Shown piece after piece: positions 1 to 7,615 of a stretch of 20,278 bases of DNA. The stretch is from an uncultured Mycoplasmatota bacterium (GTDB lineage Bacteria; Bacillota_I; Bacilli_A; RF39; UBA660), in NCBI GenBank assembly GCA_948472605.1, contig CAOKUH010000012.1, positions 1 through 20,278 of the forward strand, in the 5' to 3' direction. The notes under the pieces were generated by a model. It was given only the letters and a program-made list of their open reading frames with translations. It was not told where the DNA came from and did no database searches. The translations under genes and the position numbers were made by a program. Every line of letters begins with the position of its first letter. Position 1 is the first letter of the stretch.

Positions 1-188
1 TAGAAGAGGCCCATAAACAAGATTTAATAGCAGCAGAGGATTATGGAATTGAAAAAGGCTATTCAAAAGGAACAAAGGAAGCCAATATGGAAACAGCAAA
101 AAAACTTCTTATAAAAGGATTTTCGACAGAAGAGGTTAAAGAATATACTAATTTATCACTAGAAGAAATTATGGAATTAAAAAAATAA
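1..188 (+). CDS. C-terminal end of Rpn-family nuclease/transposase-like protein (partial)
   Basis: Only the last 61 codons lie in the window; the frame enters at base 3 and stops at TAA 186-188. The visible part is charged and helical: a Glu/Lys/Gly-rich stretch (GIEKGYSKGTKEANMETAKK) followed by a short helical motif (LLIKGFSTEEVKEYTNLSLEEI). This pairing is the usual C-terminal signature of Rpn/PD-(D/E)XK 'recombination-promoting nuclease/putative transposase' proteins, which end in repeated EKG-type helices and a GxSxEEIxxxTGLSxEEI element. The catalytic domain is outside the window, so the assignment rests on the tail alone. A strong terminator follows at once, so the gene is not co-transcribed with anything to its right. 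Confidence 0.65.
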   Translation, partial: EEAHKQDLIAAEDYGIEKGYSKGTKEANMETAKKLLIKGFSTEEVKEYTNLSLEEIMELKK

Positions 189-231
189 AACGAGTATGTC
201 AAAAGTTTGGGTAAGAGATAACTTTCACAAT

Positions 232-261
232 AGAAGCAAGAAAATATTTTGCTTCTTTTTT
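232..261 (+). terminator. Rho-independent terminator of the upstream nuclease-like gene
   Basis: A perfect 8-bp stem, AGAAGCAA (232-239) with TTGCTTCT (249-256), has a 9-nt loop and runs into a T tract. It lies 44 bases after the stop codon of the upstream gene. Confidence 0.85.
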
Positions 262-269
262 GTTATTTA

Positions 270-311
270 AATAATAAAAAACTGCATAGAAATTTAATTA
301 TTTCTACACAG
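270..311 (-). terminator. Rho-independent terminator of the minus-strand 164-aa gene
   Basis: Read on the minus strand, CTGTGTAGAAAT (311-300) pairs with ATTTCTATGCAG (293-282) in a 12-bp stem with two G-U pairs and a 6-nt loop. TTTTTTATTATT follows (complement of 281-270). It sits 12 bases beyond the stop of the minus-strand gene and faces the terminator at 232-261, which insulates the two converging units. Confidence 0.85.
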
Positions 312-323
312 CCTTTCTATATT

Positions 324-818
324 TTAGTTAGTTAATTTACGCTTTAATGCTTCACTATGATTGTTTAACATTTCTTGTAAACTATTTTTACCAATTACAA
401 TTAAATCGTTTTTAATTTCTTCATCATTTTCATGTTTATTATTTAAAAAATCTTCGTAAAAAGCTAAATCACCATCTAAAGATTCGTTAAAATCTTTAGG
501 ATTGTATTCTACTAAATAATCAACAATTCCATCTGCATCATAATAATGCTCTCCAATTTTTACAATTACAATACTTCCATCATTTAAAAAATTATCATAA
601 ATTGTTGCCATATCTCCAAAGATTTCTTTCATAATTCTAGCAAAAGAAATACCATGACCACAAGTGTAAAAGTTTTCAAATCTTCTTGTTAAACCTTCGT
701 TATTTTCATTCTTATTATATTTAGGAAATATCTCTTTTTCAAAGCTTTCCTTTAAATTAGCAATTACATTCAAAACATATTCACAATTAAATGACTCAAA
801 ATTTATATCTATTACCAT
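324..818 (-). CDS. Unknown 164-aa protein, possibly papain-like fold
   Basis: I do not recognise this family with confidence. It is a soluble, acidic 164-residue protein with no signal peptide or membrane segment. The start at 818 is fixed by a GGAGG ribosome site 7 nt upstream. Two blocks stand out: RRFENFYTCGHGISFARIM (residues 45-63, Cys53) and IVIVKIGEHYYDADGIV (83-99, His91, Asp94). A Cys-Gly near the start of a helix followed by a strand ending in YYDAxG resembles papain-like/transglutaminase-like small proteins often found in phage and plasmid genomes. In those the His usually comes earlier in the strand, where this protein has Ser or Ile, so catalysis is uncertain. It is monocistronic, with its own promoter and terminator, on the strand opposite to all its neighbours. 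Confidence 0.7.
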   Translation of the reverse strand: MVIDINFESFNCEYVLNVIANLKESFEKEIFPKYNKNENNEGLTRRFENFYTCGHGISFARIMKEIFGDMATIYDNFLNDGSIVIVKIGEHYYDADGIVDYLVEYNPKDFNESLDGDLAFYEDFLNNKHENDEEIKNDLIVIGKNSLQEMLNNHSEALKRKLTN

Positions 819-825
819 AATAAAA

Positions 826-867
826 CCTCCATGCCAATTATTATATACAAAAATTTAAAAAAAAGAA
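826..867 (-). promoter_or_regulatory. Promoter and ribosome site for the minus-strand gene
   Basis: On the minus strand there is a perfect TATAAT -10 box (complement of 840-845). A weak TTCTTT -35 (complement of 862-867) lies 16 nt further upstream, and GGAGG (complement of 826-830) sits 7 nt before the ATG. The transcript would have a leader of roughly 15 nt. Confidence 0.55.
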
Positions 868-889
868 TTTTTTTAAATTAAAAATTACA

Positions 890-919
890 TTTACTTGACA
901 TTTATTTTTGTGATATGAT
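890..919 (+). promoter_or_regulatory. Extended -10 promoter of the murF/ddl operon
   Basis: TGATATGAT at 911-919 is an extended -10 element (TGn plus TATGAT). A partial -35, TTTACT (890-895), lies 18 nt upstream. A consensus TTGACA at 895-900 is only 13 nt from this -10 and is unlikely to be the partner. Transcription would start near 926, giving a very short leader that carries GAAAGAAG as the ribosome site for the ATG at 943. Confidence 0.6.
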
Positions 920-942
920 GGCTTTGAAAGAAGTTGATATTT

Positions 943-2340
943 ATGAATCAAGAATTAACTATAAAAAAAATAGTTGAAATTTGTAAAGGAAGTTTATTTA
1001 GTGGGGATGAAAATACAATTTGTAAAACATTTACGAAAGACACTAGAACTATTAATAGAGGAGATACTTATATAGGAATTAAGGGAGAAAAATTTGATGG
1101 AACTCATTTTTATAAAGATGCCTTTTTAAAAGGAGCCAATGCCTGTATATTAGATAAAGATAGTTTTAAAATTGAAAAAGATTATTCATATGATTTACCT
1201 ATAATCCTTGTTTCTAATACTTTAGAAGCTTTAGAATCTTTAGCAATATATACAAGAAATAATAGTAGTGCTAAATTTATTGGAGTAACAGGTAGTGTAG
1301 GAAAGACAAGCACCAAAGATATGATTTATAGTGTTTTAAATACTAATTTTAAAACATTGAAAACAGAAGGAAATTATAATAATAATATTGGTCTTCCTCT
1401 AACTATGCTCCGTTTAAAAGATGAAGATTGTGCAGTCTTAGAAATGGGTATGAGTGCCCTAGGAGAAATTGATTACTTATCTAAAATAGCTAGACCTCAT
1501 ATTGGTGTAATAACAAATATTGGTACAGCACATATAGGACAATTAGGAGGAAGAGAAAACATTTTAAAAGCTAAACTTGAAATCCTAAATGGCATGAATA
1601 AAGATGGTATACTAATCATTAATAATGATAATGATTTATTACATGATTATTATTTAAAAAATAAAGACAAAAAAAATATTATAACAATTGGTATTAATAA
1701 TGAAAGTACTTACCAAGCAACAAATATTTTAATAGATGAAAATCAGGCTCAATTTGATATATTATATCAAAATACTAGTAGAAAAATTGTCTGTCCAATT
1801 CCAAGTATTTCTTTCGTTTTTAATAGTTTAGTTGCTTTTGCTATAGGAAATACTTTAAATATTAAAGAAGAAAAAATAATATCAGGAATATCTTCTTTTG
1901 AGTTAACTAAAAATCGTTTAGAAATATTAAATCTAAAGAATAATGTAACACTTATAAATGGTGCCTATAACGCTAATGTGGAATCTATGCTATCTAGTTT
2001 AGAAATATTAAAAATGCGTCCAGAAAAAAGAAAAATAGCTATTTTAGGAAGTATGATAAATTTGGGAGAATATTCTTATGAATGTCATGAAAAAGTAGGG
2101 AATTGTGTATATGAATCCAATATAGATATTTTAGTAACGGTGGGTAAGGAAGCTAAAGTAATAGCTAGTACGTCAGAATCTTTAGGGATGAAAAAAGAAA
2201 ATATTTACTCTTTTTCTAATAATGAGGATGCGATTAATTTTCTAAAATCTTTTATAAATGAAGGAGATGCATTGTTAGTAAAAGCCAGTAATGATTTACA
2301 TTTTAATGAAATAATTGAAGCCTTAAAAACATATAATTAA
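943..2340 (+). CDS. murF: MurF-type UDP-MurNAc-tripeptide:D-Ala-D-Ala ligase (divergent)
   Basis: A 465-residue Mur ligase, normal length for MurF, which joins D-Ala-D-Ala to the UDP-MurNAc tripeptide in the cytoplasm using ATP. ATG 943 is preferred over an upstream in-frame TTG (934) because GAAAGAAG lies 9 nt before it. The N-terminal UDP-substrate domain has the DTR motif (DTRTINRGDTYIGI, 33-46). The ATP site is TGSVGKTS (116-123), followed by NYNNNIGLPLT (144-154), EMGM (167-170) and KAKLE with the carbamylatable Lys211; NRLEI (324-328) opens the C-terminal domain. The C-terminal domain is atypical: NGAYNANV (339-346) replaces the usual (N/D)D(S/T/A)YNANP, GSMINLG (369-375) replaces GDMLELG, and KASN (447-450) replaces KGSR. 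These substitutions leave open whether its acceptor is the standard dipeptide. First gene of the cell-wall operon. Confidence 0.9.
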   Translation: MNQELTIKKIVEICKGSLFSGDENTICKTFTKDTRTINRGDTYIGIKGEKFDGTHFYKDAFLKGANACILDKDSFKIEKDYSYDLPIILVSNTLEALESLAIYTRNNSSAKFIGVTGSVGKTSTKDMIYSVLNTNFKTLKTEGNYNNNIGLPLTMLRLKDEDCAVLEMGMSALGEIDYLSKIARPHIGVITNIGTAHIGQLGGRENILKAKLEILNGMNKDGILIINNDNDLLHDYYLKNKDKKNIITIGINNESTYQATNILIDENQAQFDILYQNTSRKIVCPIPSISFVFNSLVAFAIGNTLNIKEEKIISGISSFELTKNRLEILNLKNNVTLINGAYNANVESMLSSLEILKMRPEKRKIAILGSMINLGEYSYECHEKVGNCVYESNIDILVTVGKEAKVIASTSESLGMKKENIYSFSNNEDAINFLKSFINEGDALLVKASNDLHFNEIIEALKTYN

Positions 2341-2376
2341 AAAAAACATATATTATTGTATAGGATGGTGTTTAAA

Positions 2377-3105
2377 ATGTTTCAATATGAAAATGTAAAT
2401 ATCAACTATAAATATTTTAATAACAATAGTGATAAAACACTTGTATTTCTTCATGGGTGGGGCCAAAATATTTTAATGATGGAACCATTAGCAAATCCGT
2501 TTAAAAAGAAAAAAAACATTTTATTAGTTGATCTACCAGGATTTGGAGACTCTGAAGAACCTAATACCATTTGGTCTTTAAATGATTACGCTAAAATGTT
2601 AAATAGTTTAATAAATCAATTAAATATACAAAATATAGTTTTAATAGGGCATTCTTTTGGAGGCAAAATAGCCATAATATATGCTTCTCTTTATAATGTT
2701 CAAAAGTTAATACTTTTAGCAAGTCCTTATAAAGCTTCTACAAAAAAAGTAAGTTTTAAAGTGAAAATATTAAAAAAATTAGCTAAAATTTCCTTTATAA
2801 GACCAATAGTAGATAAAATAAAAAGAAGACTTGGTTCAACAGATTATCAAAATGCAACCCCAATGATGCGAAACATTTTAGTAAAACATGTTAATACAAG
2901 CATCAAAGATAATTTAACAAAAATTAATTGTCCTACCTTGATTATTTGGGGAACTAAAGATGAAGCTGTAGATATCACTAATGCTTATGAAATTAAAGAA
3001 CTAATTGCTGATTCAGCCGTCATAGTATACGAAAATTGTACCCATTATGCTTATCTAGAAGACTTGGGAAAAACTATAAGAATTATTAATTCATTTATAA
3101 GTTAG
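2377..3105 (+). CDS. Alpha/beta hydrolase (probable esterase/lipase-type)
   Basis: A 242-residue single-domain alpha/beta-hydrolase with no signal peptide, so probably cytoplasmic. The oxyanion-loop HGWG is at 26-29 and the nucleophile elbow GHSFGG at 91-96 (Ser93). The acid is likely Asp196 in WGTKDEAV and the base His223 in NCTHYAYLED, so the triad is complete. A basic, helical cap region (about 117-165, rich in Lys and Arg) may contact acidic or lipid substrates. ATG 2377 is chosen over an in-frame TTG at 2356 and ATG at 2365 because AGGATGGTG (2362-2370) resembles a ribosome site. It sits between two Mur-ligase genes, 36 nt after murF and with its stop overlapping the next ribosome site, so a role in envelope precursor metabolism is plausible. 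The substrate is unknown. Confidence 0.85.
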   Translation: MFQYENVNINYKYFNNNSDKTLVFLHGWGQNILMMEPLANPFKKKKNILLVDLPGFGDSEEPNTIWSLNDYAKMLNSLINQLNIQNIVLIGHSFGGKIAIIYASLYNVQKLILLASPYKASTKKVSFKVKILKKLAKISFIRPIVDKIKRRLGSTDYQNATPMMRNILVKHVNTSIKDNLTKINCPTLIIWGTKDEAVDITNAYEIKELIADSAVIVYENCTHYAYLEDLGKTIRIINSFIS

Positions 3106-3116
3106 GAGGATTCATA

Positions 3117-3425
3117 TTGATAACATATTTATTATCACTCACTATGTATTTAATCTATCTTTTTTTAAAAATTAAAAAATCACTACATATGCTTCAACAA
3201 AACAGATATAATAGAGGAAATAAATATCTAAAATGGCTTAAACAAAATATATCAAAGAATTTTTTAAATATAGAAATAATAATATTTATTTTGCCATTAT
3301 TTAACTTTTTAGATATTTATCTATTAGCTCTAATTTTTAATACAACTTATTTTATTTTTATATTTATATATATTTTTTATTGTACTCCAGATAGATGTAT
3401 TATTATATCTTTTAAAAACTTCTAA
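3117..3425 (+). CDS. N-terminal membrane part of a Mur ligase, separated by a frameshift
   Basis: This is the front of one gene running 3117-4728. It starts at TTG 3117, supported by a strong AGGAGG (3104-3109) that overlaps the stop of the hydrolase gene. It encodes hydrophobic helices (about residues 1-17, 52-68 and 70-90) around a basic loop containing HMLQQNRYNRGNKYLKWLK. The last residues (about CTPDRCIIISFKNF) look unlike membrane protein and run to a stop at 3425. In the +1 frame the same DNA reads on as LLKTSKEIVKIPLNITGRIKRL and continues without a stop into the Mur ligase domain. The switch therefore lies between about 3334 and 3395, most simply at a T6 run (3373-3378). Restored, the protein would be about 536 residues with a polytopic membrane N-terminus. 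Confidence 0.7.
   Translation: MITYLLSLTMYLIYLFLKIKKSLHMLQQNRYNRGNKYLKWLKQNISKNFLNIEIIIFILPLFNFLDIYLLALIFNTTYFIFIFIYIFYCTPDRCIIISFKNF
3373..3378 (+). other. Probable frameshift site (T6 homopolymer)
   Basis: Frame 3 upstream encodes the membrane segment and frame 1 downstream encodes the Mur ligase. Both frames are hydrophobic across 3334-3385, so the exact crossing point cannot be read. The T6 run fits a single inserted T. It could be a real mutation, a sequencing or assembly error, or phase-variable slippage. Confidence 0.55.
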
Positions 3426-3558
3426 AGAAATAGTAAAAATACCTTTAAATATAACTGGCAGAATAAAAAGATTATTTATAACTAATATTTTAATTTATAT
3501 AACTATTATTTTAATTTTAAAACCTAGTTTATATACTTATTATTTACTAGCTATATTA

Positions 3559-4728
3559 ATGTATTTTAATAATATAGTTATTTTAATAGGAAATATTATA
3601 AATTTACCAATTGAAAAATTAATAAACAAACATTATAAAGATTTAACTAAAGAAAAATTAAAAAGTTTAAAGAATTTACAAGTAATTGGAATTACAGGAA
3701 GTTATGGAAAAACTAGCAGTAAAAATATTTTAAATACTATTTTAAACGTAAAGTATAATGTTTTAGAGAGTCCTAAAAATTATAATACTCCTTTAGGACT
3801 TATGATAACAGTTAATGAATATTTAGATAAATTTAATGATTATTTTATAGCTGAGATGGGTGCTTGTAAACCAAAAGAGATAAAAGAACTATGTGATTTA
3901 GTAAATCCTAAATATGGTATTTTAACTAAAATTGGTTTGTCCCATTTAGAAACTTTCAAAACAATGGAAAATATTACAAAAACTAAATTTGAATTAATTG
4001 AATCTTTACCAAAAGATGGAGTAGGTATTTTAAATGCTGATGATGAATTACAGGTGGATTATAAATTAAAAAATAAAGTTAAAATAGTTTGGATTGGTAT
4101 AGATAATAAAGAAAAAGCTGATATTTATGCTGAGAATATAATTCTAAATGCAAATGGAACAACTTTCGATTGTTATTTTAAAAAGCAAAAAATAAGAGTA
4201 ACATTTACTACTAAGTTACTAGGCAAAAATAATATTTATAATATTTTATCTTCTATTGCGCTCGGTTGGAATTTGGGAATGTCCATTGATGAACTTGTTA
4301 TGGGTATTAAAAAAGTAATGCCAGTTGAACATCGTCTTAATATAAAGAAATATTATAATATGCATTTAATAGATGATGCATATAATGCTAATATTGAAGG
4401 GTCTAAAATGGCTTTAGATGTATTAAATTTAATGAAGGGCAAGAAAATAGTTGTTACGAGTGGAATTATTGAATTAGGAAATAAAAATTTTGAAATTAAT
4501 AATGAATTAGGTAAATATATGGCAACTATTGTAGATAAAGCAATATTAATAGGAGAAAAGCAAACTAAACCTATCTATAAAGGTTTAATTGAAAAAGGAT
4601 TTAAAAAAGATAACATTCTAGTTTTTAATAATATTGCAGAAGTATTTAAATATTTAAGAAATTTAAATGAATTAGATGCATATATATTATTACAAAGTGA
4701 TTTACCAGATATATTTAATGAAAGGTAA
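3559..4728 (+). CDS. Catalytic part of membrane-anchored MurF-like ligase
   Basis: A Mur ligase ATPase core plus C-terminal domain. TGSYGKTS (46-53) is the P-loop, NYNTPLGLMIT follows, then AEMGACKPKEI, TKTKFELIE with the carbamylatable-Lys region, HRLNI opening the C-terminal domain, DDAYNANIEG (intact DD, Pro replaced by Ile) and a C-terminal LLQSDLPDIFNE. It has no UDP-substrate-binding N-terminal domain like that of MurE or MurF; helices encoded from 3117 take that place. ATG 3559 has no ribosome site and lies inside a continuous reading frame open from 3334, so it is only the first ATG after the frameshift, not a convincing natural start. The family is MurF-like; the substrate is uncertain, and a membrane-linked wall precursor is one inference. 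It ends 9 nt before the ddl gene. Confidence 0.8.
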   Translation: MYFNNIVILIGNIINLPIEKLINKHYKDLTKEKLKSLKNLQVIGITGSYGKTSSKNILNTILNVKYNVLESPKNYNTPLGLMITVNEYLDKFNDYFIAEMGACKPKEIKELCDLVNPKYGILTKIGLSHLETFKTMENITKTKFELIESLPKDGVGILNADDELQVDYKLKNKVKIVWIGIDNKEKADIYAENIILNANGTTFDCYFKKQKIRVTFTTKLLGKNNIYNILSSIALGWNLGMSIDELVMGIKKVMPVEHRLNIKKYYNMHLIDDAYNANIEGSKMALDVLNLMKGKKIVVTSGIIELGNKNFEINNELGKYMATIVDKAILIGEKQTKPIYKGLIEKGFKKDNILVFNNIAEVFKYLRNLNELDAYILLQSDLPDIFNER

Positions 4729-4737
4729 AGTGATTTA

Positions 4738-5895
4738 ATGAAAATTAAAGTTGGTGTTATTTTTGGAGGAAATTCAGTTGAACATGAGATAAGTATTATT
4801 TCAGCAGTTCAAGCTATGGAATATTTAGATAAAGAAAAATATGAAGTAGTTCCAATTTATATTGATAAAAATAAAGATTGGTATTCAAATAATGAACTTA
4901 AAAAAATGGAAACTTATAAAGATATTGAAAAATTGAAAAAAGAAATTCCTAAAGTAAGTTTAATAAAAAAAGATAAAGAATTTATTTTAATGAAAACGAA
5001 TGGTTTAAAAAAAATAGTGAATACAATTGATATAGCATTCCCTATAGTTCATGGCAAGGGGGTTGAAGATGGCTCACTTGCGGGTTATTTAGAAACTATT
5101 GGCATACCTTATGTAGGAACTGATATGCTAGGAGCAGCAATTGGTCAAGATAAAGTAATTCAAAAACAAATATTAGCATCTGAGAATATTCCTGTTGTTA
5201 ATTATGTGTGGTTTTATGAAAATGATTATTTAAATAAAAAAGAAGAAATACTTAATAAAATCAAAGATTTAGGTTATCCTGTTATAGTAAAACCAGCAAG
5301 ACTTGGAAGTAGCATTGGTATTAATTATGTCAAAAATGAAGATAAAATTGTAGAATATTTAGAAGAAGCTTTTAAATTTGATGAAAAAGTTATAGTTGAA
5401 GAGGTAATACCTAATTTGTTAGAAGTTGATTGTGCTGTTTTAGGAGATTACAATAATATGAAAACAAGTTTAATAGGGGAAATGCTAACTAATAATGAAT
5501 TTTTAACTTTTGAAGATAAATATTTAAATGATACCAGTAAAATACATAATGGTTTTAAAATACCAGCAAATATAGAAGAAGATTTGGCAAAAAATATCTA
5601 TGATTTAGCTAAAAAATCATTTAAAACTTTAAATTTAAAAGGAGTTACTAGATTTGACTTCTTAATAAATAAAGAAACTAAAGAAATATATGTTAATGAA
5701 CCAAATACAATTCCTGGTTGTTTAGCTTTCTTCTTTTTTACTAAACTTAATATATCTTATAAACAATTATTAGATAATTTAATAAATATGACTATTAAAA
5801 ATTATAAAAATAGTAAAGAAAAAATATCTAGTTTTGAGTCTAATGTCCTAAGTACATTTAATGGCTGTAAAAGTAGAAAGTTATCTGAAGATTAA
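4738..5895 (+). CDS. ddl: D-alanine--D-alanine ligase
   Basis: A 385-residue ATP-grasp ligase making the D-Ala-D-Ala dipeptide used by MurF. FGGNSVEHEISII (9-21) carries Glu15, which binds the first D-Ala. PIVHGKGVEDGS (102-113), KPARLGSSIG (185-194), RFDF (305-308, Asp307) and NEPNTIPG (320-327, Glu321 and Asn323 for Mg) form the rest of the active site. In the omega loop it has FEDKY (258-262). Keeping Lys-Tyr there, as in ordinary Ddl (YEAKY), and lacking the VanA-type His argue for D-Ala-D-Ala rather than D-Ala-D-Lac. The region after NTIPG (CLAFFFFTKLN) and about 30 Ser/Lys-rich C-terminal residues are lineage-specific. It is the last gene of the operon and is followed by a terminator 1 nt after its stop codon. 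Confidence 0.93.
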   Translation: MKIKVGVIFGGNSVEHEISIISAVQAMEYLDKEKYEVVPIYIDKNKDWYSNNELKKMETYKDIEKLKKEIPKVSLIKKDKEFILMKTNGLKKIVNTIDIAFPIVHGKGVEDGSLAGYLETIGIPYVGTDMLGAAIGQDKVIQKQILASENIPVVNYVWFYENDYLNKKEEILNKIKDLGYPVIVKPARLGSSIGINYVKNEDKIVEYLEEAFKFDEKVIVEEVIPNLLEVDCAVLGDYNNMKTSLIGEMLTNNEFLTFEDKYLNDTSKIHNGFKIPANIEEDLAKNIYDLAKKSFKTLNLKGVTRFDFLINKETKEIYVNEPNTIPGCLAFFFFTKLNISYKQLLDNLINMTIKNYKNSKEKISSFESNVLSTFNGCKSRKLSED

Positions 5896-5896
5896 G

Positions 5897-5926
5897 TATC
5901 TTTATTAATATTAAAGATATTTTTTT
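5897..5926 (+). terminator. Terminator of the murF/ddl operon
   Basis: TATCTTTA (5897-5904) pairs perfectly with TAAAGATA (5912-5919) across a 7-nt loop, followed by T7. It cleanly separates the cell-wall operon from the secretion locus. Confidence 0.85.
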
Positions 5927-5975
5927 ATTAAAGGTAAATAATTGACATAAATGTTACATTTTTAACTAAGATAAC

Positions 5976-6004
5976 TTGACAATATTGAAAATAATAGATA
6001 AAAT
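5976..6004 (+). promoter_or_regulatory. Strong promoter opening the T4SS locus
   Basis: TTGACA (5976-5981), 17-nt spacer, TAAAAT (5999-6004): a full consensus -35 and 5/6 -10 at ideal spacing. The start would be near 6011, giving a leader of about 26 nt with GGGAGG (6023-6028) before ATG 6037. It is the best sigma-A-type promoter in the window, which fits a major structural subunit. Confidence 0.8.
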
Positions 6005-6036
6005 GAGAATGTAGAAATTTGAGGGAGGTATATATT

Positions 6037-6444
6037 ATGAATTTAGTAAATATATTTTTAACATTAGATGGAATTGGAACTGGAACTGGATTTTGTTATC
6101 AAACAGCTAATGTTTGGCAAATTGTTGGATATGCTTTATTAGTATTCAAAATTGTAATTCCTATTTTATTAATTATTTTTGGAATATTAGATTTAGGAAA
6201 AGCTGTTATGGCAAGTAAGGAAGATGAAATTAAAAAAGCTACAGGATCTTTAGTTAGAAGAGCTATTGCAGCAGTTGTAATATTTTTGATACCAACAATT
6301 GTAACCTTTTTAGTAGGCATGATTGGTGGATTTAATGGTGAAGCTAAAGATGATTATGAAGTGTGTAAATCTTGTATAAATAATCCTATTGGTGGTTGTG
6401 CAAATGCTGACACATTATGGGGAAAAGAAAAAGAAGGTGAATAA
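6037..6444 (+). CDS. VirB2-like T4SS pilin-type two-helix protein (module 1)
   Basis: A 135-residue membrane protein with helices at about 28-52 and 74-97 joined by a basic loop. Start 6037 (not the in-frame TTG 6019) follows GGGAGG. The helix-loop-helix pattern KIVIPILLIIFG...DLGKAVMAS...DEIKKATGSLVRR...IPTIV recurs in two later genes, and matches TrbC/VirB2-like T4SS pilin families that polymerise from the inner leaflet. There is no cleavable signal peptide, only a short Gly/Thr-rich N-terminus. Cys20 lies before helix 1, and Cys110, Cys113 and Cys121 after helix 2; if both ends face outward these could be disulfide-linked. A conserved Pro interrupts each helix. It has its own strong promoter and a terminator right after it, so it may be made in excess over downstream products. 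Confidence 0.8.
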   Translation: MNLVNIFLTLDGIGTGTGFCYQTANVWQIVGYALLVFKIVIPILLIIFGILDLGKAVMASKEDEIKKATGSLVRRAIAAVVIFLIPTIVTFLVGMIGGFNGEAKDDYEVCKSCINNPIGGCANADTLWGKEKEGE

Positions 6445-6465
6445 GCAATTAATTGCTTTTTTTTT
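6444..6465 (+). terminator. Short, probably leaky terminator after pilin module 1
   Basis: AGCAATTAATTGCT (6444-6457) is a perfect 14-nt palindrome that overlaps the stop codon and can form a 5-bp stem with a TTAA loop, followed by T9. The stem is short and AT-rich, so partial read-through to the next gene (35 nt on) is likely. A lone TATGAT at 6471-6476 without a good -35 could add weak initiation. Confidence 0.65.
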
Positions 6466-6499
6466 ATGCGTATGATATTATCTAATAAAAGGTGATTAA

Positions 6500-7615
6500 A
6501 TGGGAACTATAATAGAAAAAATTAAAAATATTTTTAAAGGAAATAATCAAAAAGTTATTTTTTTGGCGAGTGCTGTTTTAGTAATGGTTTTAATTATTAT
6601 TACTATTGTTGTTGCTACTAAAATAGTTGGAGTAAAAGTTAGTTATGAAATATTAGAACAGAAATTAGAAAATGCAACTCATAAGTATTTATCAGAAAAT
6701 CCATTGGAATTACCCAATGAAGATAAATCTACAATTGTAGTTAATGCTAATACTTTAGTAGAAAAAAAATATATAAAAGAATTAAAAAAATATGTTAAGG
6801 ATTCTTCTTGTACAGCTAATATTGTAGTTGATTATCTAAATAATGATTATAAATATCAAGCATATTTAACGTGCAATGATTTTAAAACACAAAAATTAGT
6901 CGATACTTTAAAAAATAATAATAAAGTTTCATCAACAGGTGAAGGTTTATATGAAATGAATGGCGAATTAGTATACCGAGGAGAAAATCCTAATAATTAT
7001 GTTAATTTTGCCGATAGGATATGGCGTATTGTAAAAATTGATAACAATGGAAATATTAAAATGATTATATCTACTGAAAAAGCCGAAATAATTGAAGAGT
7101 GGGATAATCGTTATAATACTGAGAAAAAAAGTGCGAAAGGTATTAATAATTTTTTACTAAGTAGAGCATTTACCAATATTCAAAATTTTTATAATAACAA
7201 GTTAAGTGGTAATAACAAATATTTAACTACCTATGATTTATGCGTAGGAAAAAGACTTGAAGATAGTACAGATAAAAGTGGAGCTTTAGAATGTAGTGAA
7301 AAAATAGAAAACCAATATATTGGACTTTTGCCAATATATGACTATTTAAATGCTAGTTTAGACGGATTATGTCAAACAACAATTAGTAAAGAATGTCAAA
7401 ATTATAATTACTTAACTAACAATAAAAATAAATGGTGGACTATGACTGCTGATTCTAAAAATACCCATGATGCTTTTTATATTTCCTTAAAAGGGGTAGC
7501 AGAATCAGAGTATGCTAATACAAATGCTCAAAATCGTTATGTAGTCGCTTTAAAAAGTGATGTATTATTTAAAAGCGGAAATGGAACTAGTAAAAATCCA
7601 TATCAAATAAGGTAA
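6500..7615 (+). CDS. Single-pass membrane-anchored surface protein of unknown function
   Basis: A 371-residue protein with an N-terminal basic tail, one hydrophobic helix (about 18-43, no cleavage motif) and a large outside part. AAAGGTGA precedes ATG 6500. Residues 48-130 resemble pilin-like or pseudopilin ectodomains of gut Bacillota surface proteins: an amphipathic helix YEILEQKLENATHKYL, then LVEKKYIKELK and a Cys104/Cys125 pair. The second half has the pattern NNYVNFADRIWRIVKID...IKMII (165-190), a WWTMT segment, and a SGNGTSKNPYQI ending. That WRI...SGxGTxxNPY arrangement recurs in many uncharacterised surface proteins of these bacteria. There is no GFTLIE prepilin motif. Position between two pilin-module genes suggests an accessory or adhesive subunit of the machine, but that is inference from context. 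Confidence 0.7.
   Translation: MGTIIEKIKNIFKGNNQKVIFLASAVLVMVLIIITIVVATKIVGVKVSYEILEQKLENATHKYLSENPLELPNEDKSTIVVNANTLVEKKYIKELKKYVKDSSCTANIVVDYLNNDYKYQAYLTCNDFKTQKLVDTLKNNNKVSSTGEGLYEMNGELVYRGENPNNYVNFADRIWRIVKIDNNGNIKMIISTEKAEIIEEWDNRYNTEKKSAKGINNFLLSRAFTNIQNFYNNKLSGNNKYLTTYDLCVGKRLEDSTDKSGALECSEKIENQYIGLLPIYDYLNASLDGLCQTTISKECQNYNYLTNNKNKWWTMTADSKNTHDAFYISLKGVAESEYANTNAQNRYVVALKSDVLFKSGNGTSKNPYQIR

Noticed and set aside
5942..5973. Additional TTGACA upstream of the T4SS promoter
   Set aside because: The best -10 (TAAGAT) lies 20 nt away; the second TTGACA at 5976 with TAAAAT at 17 nt is much better.
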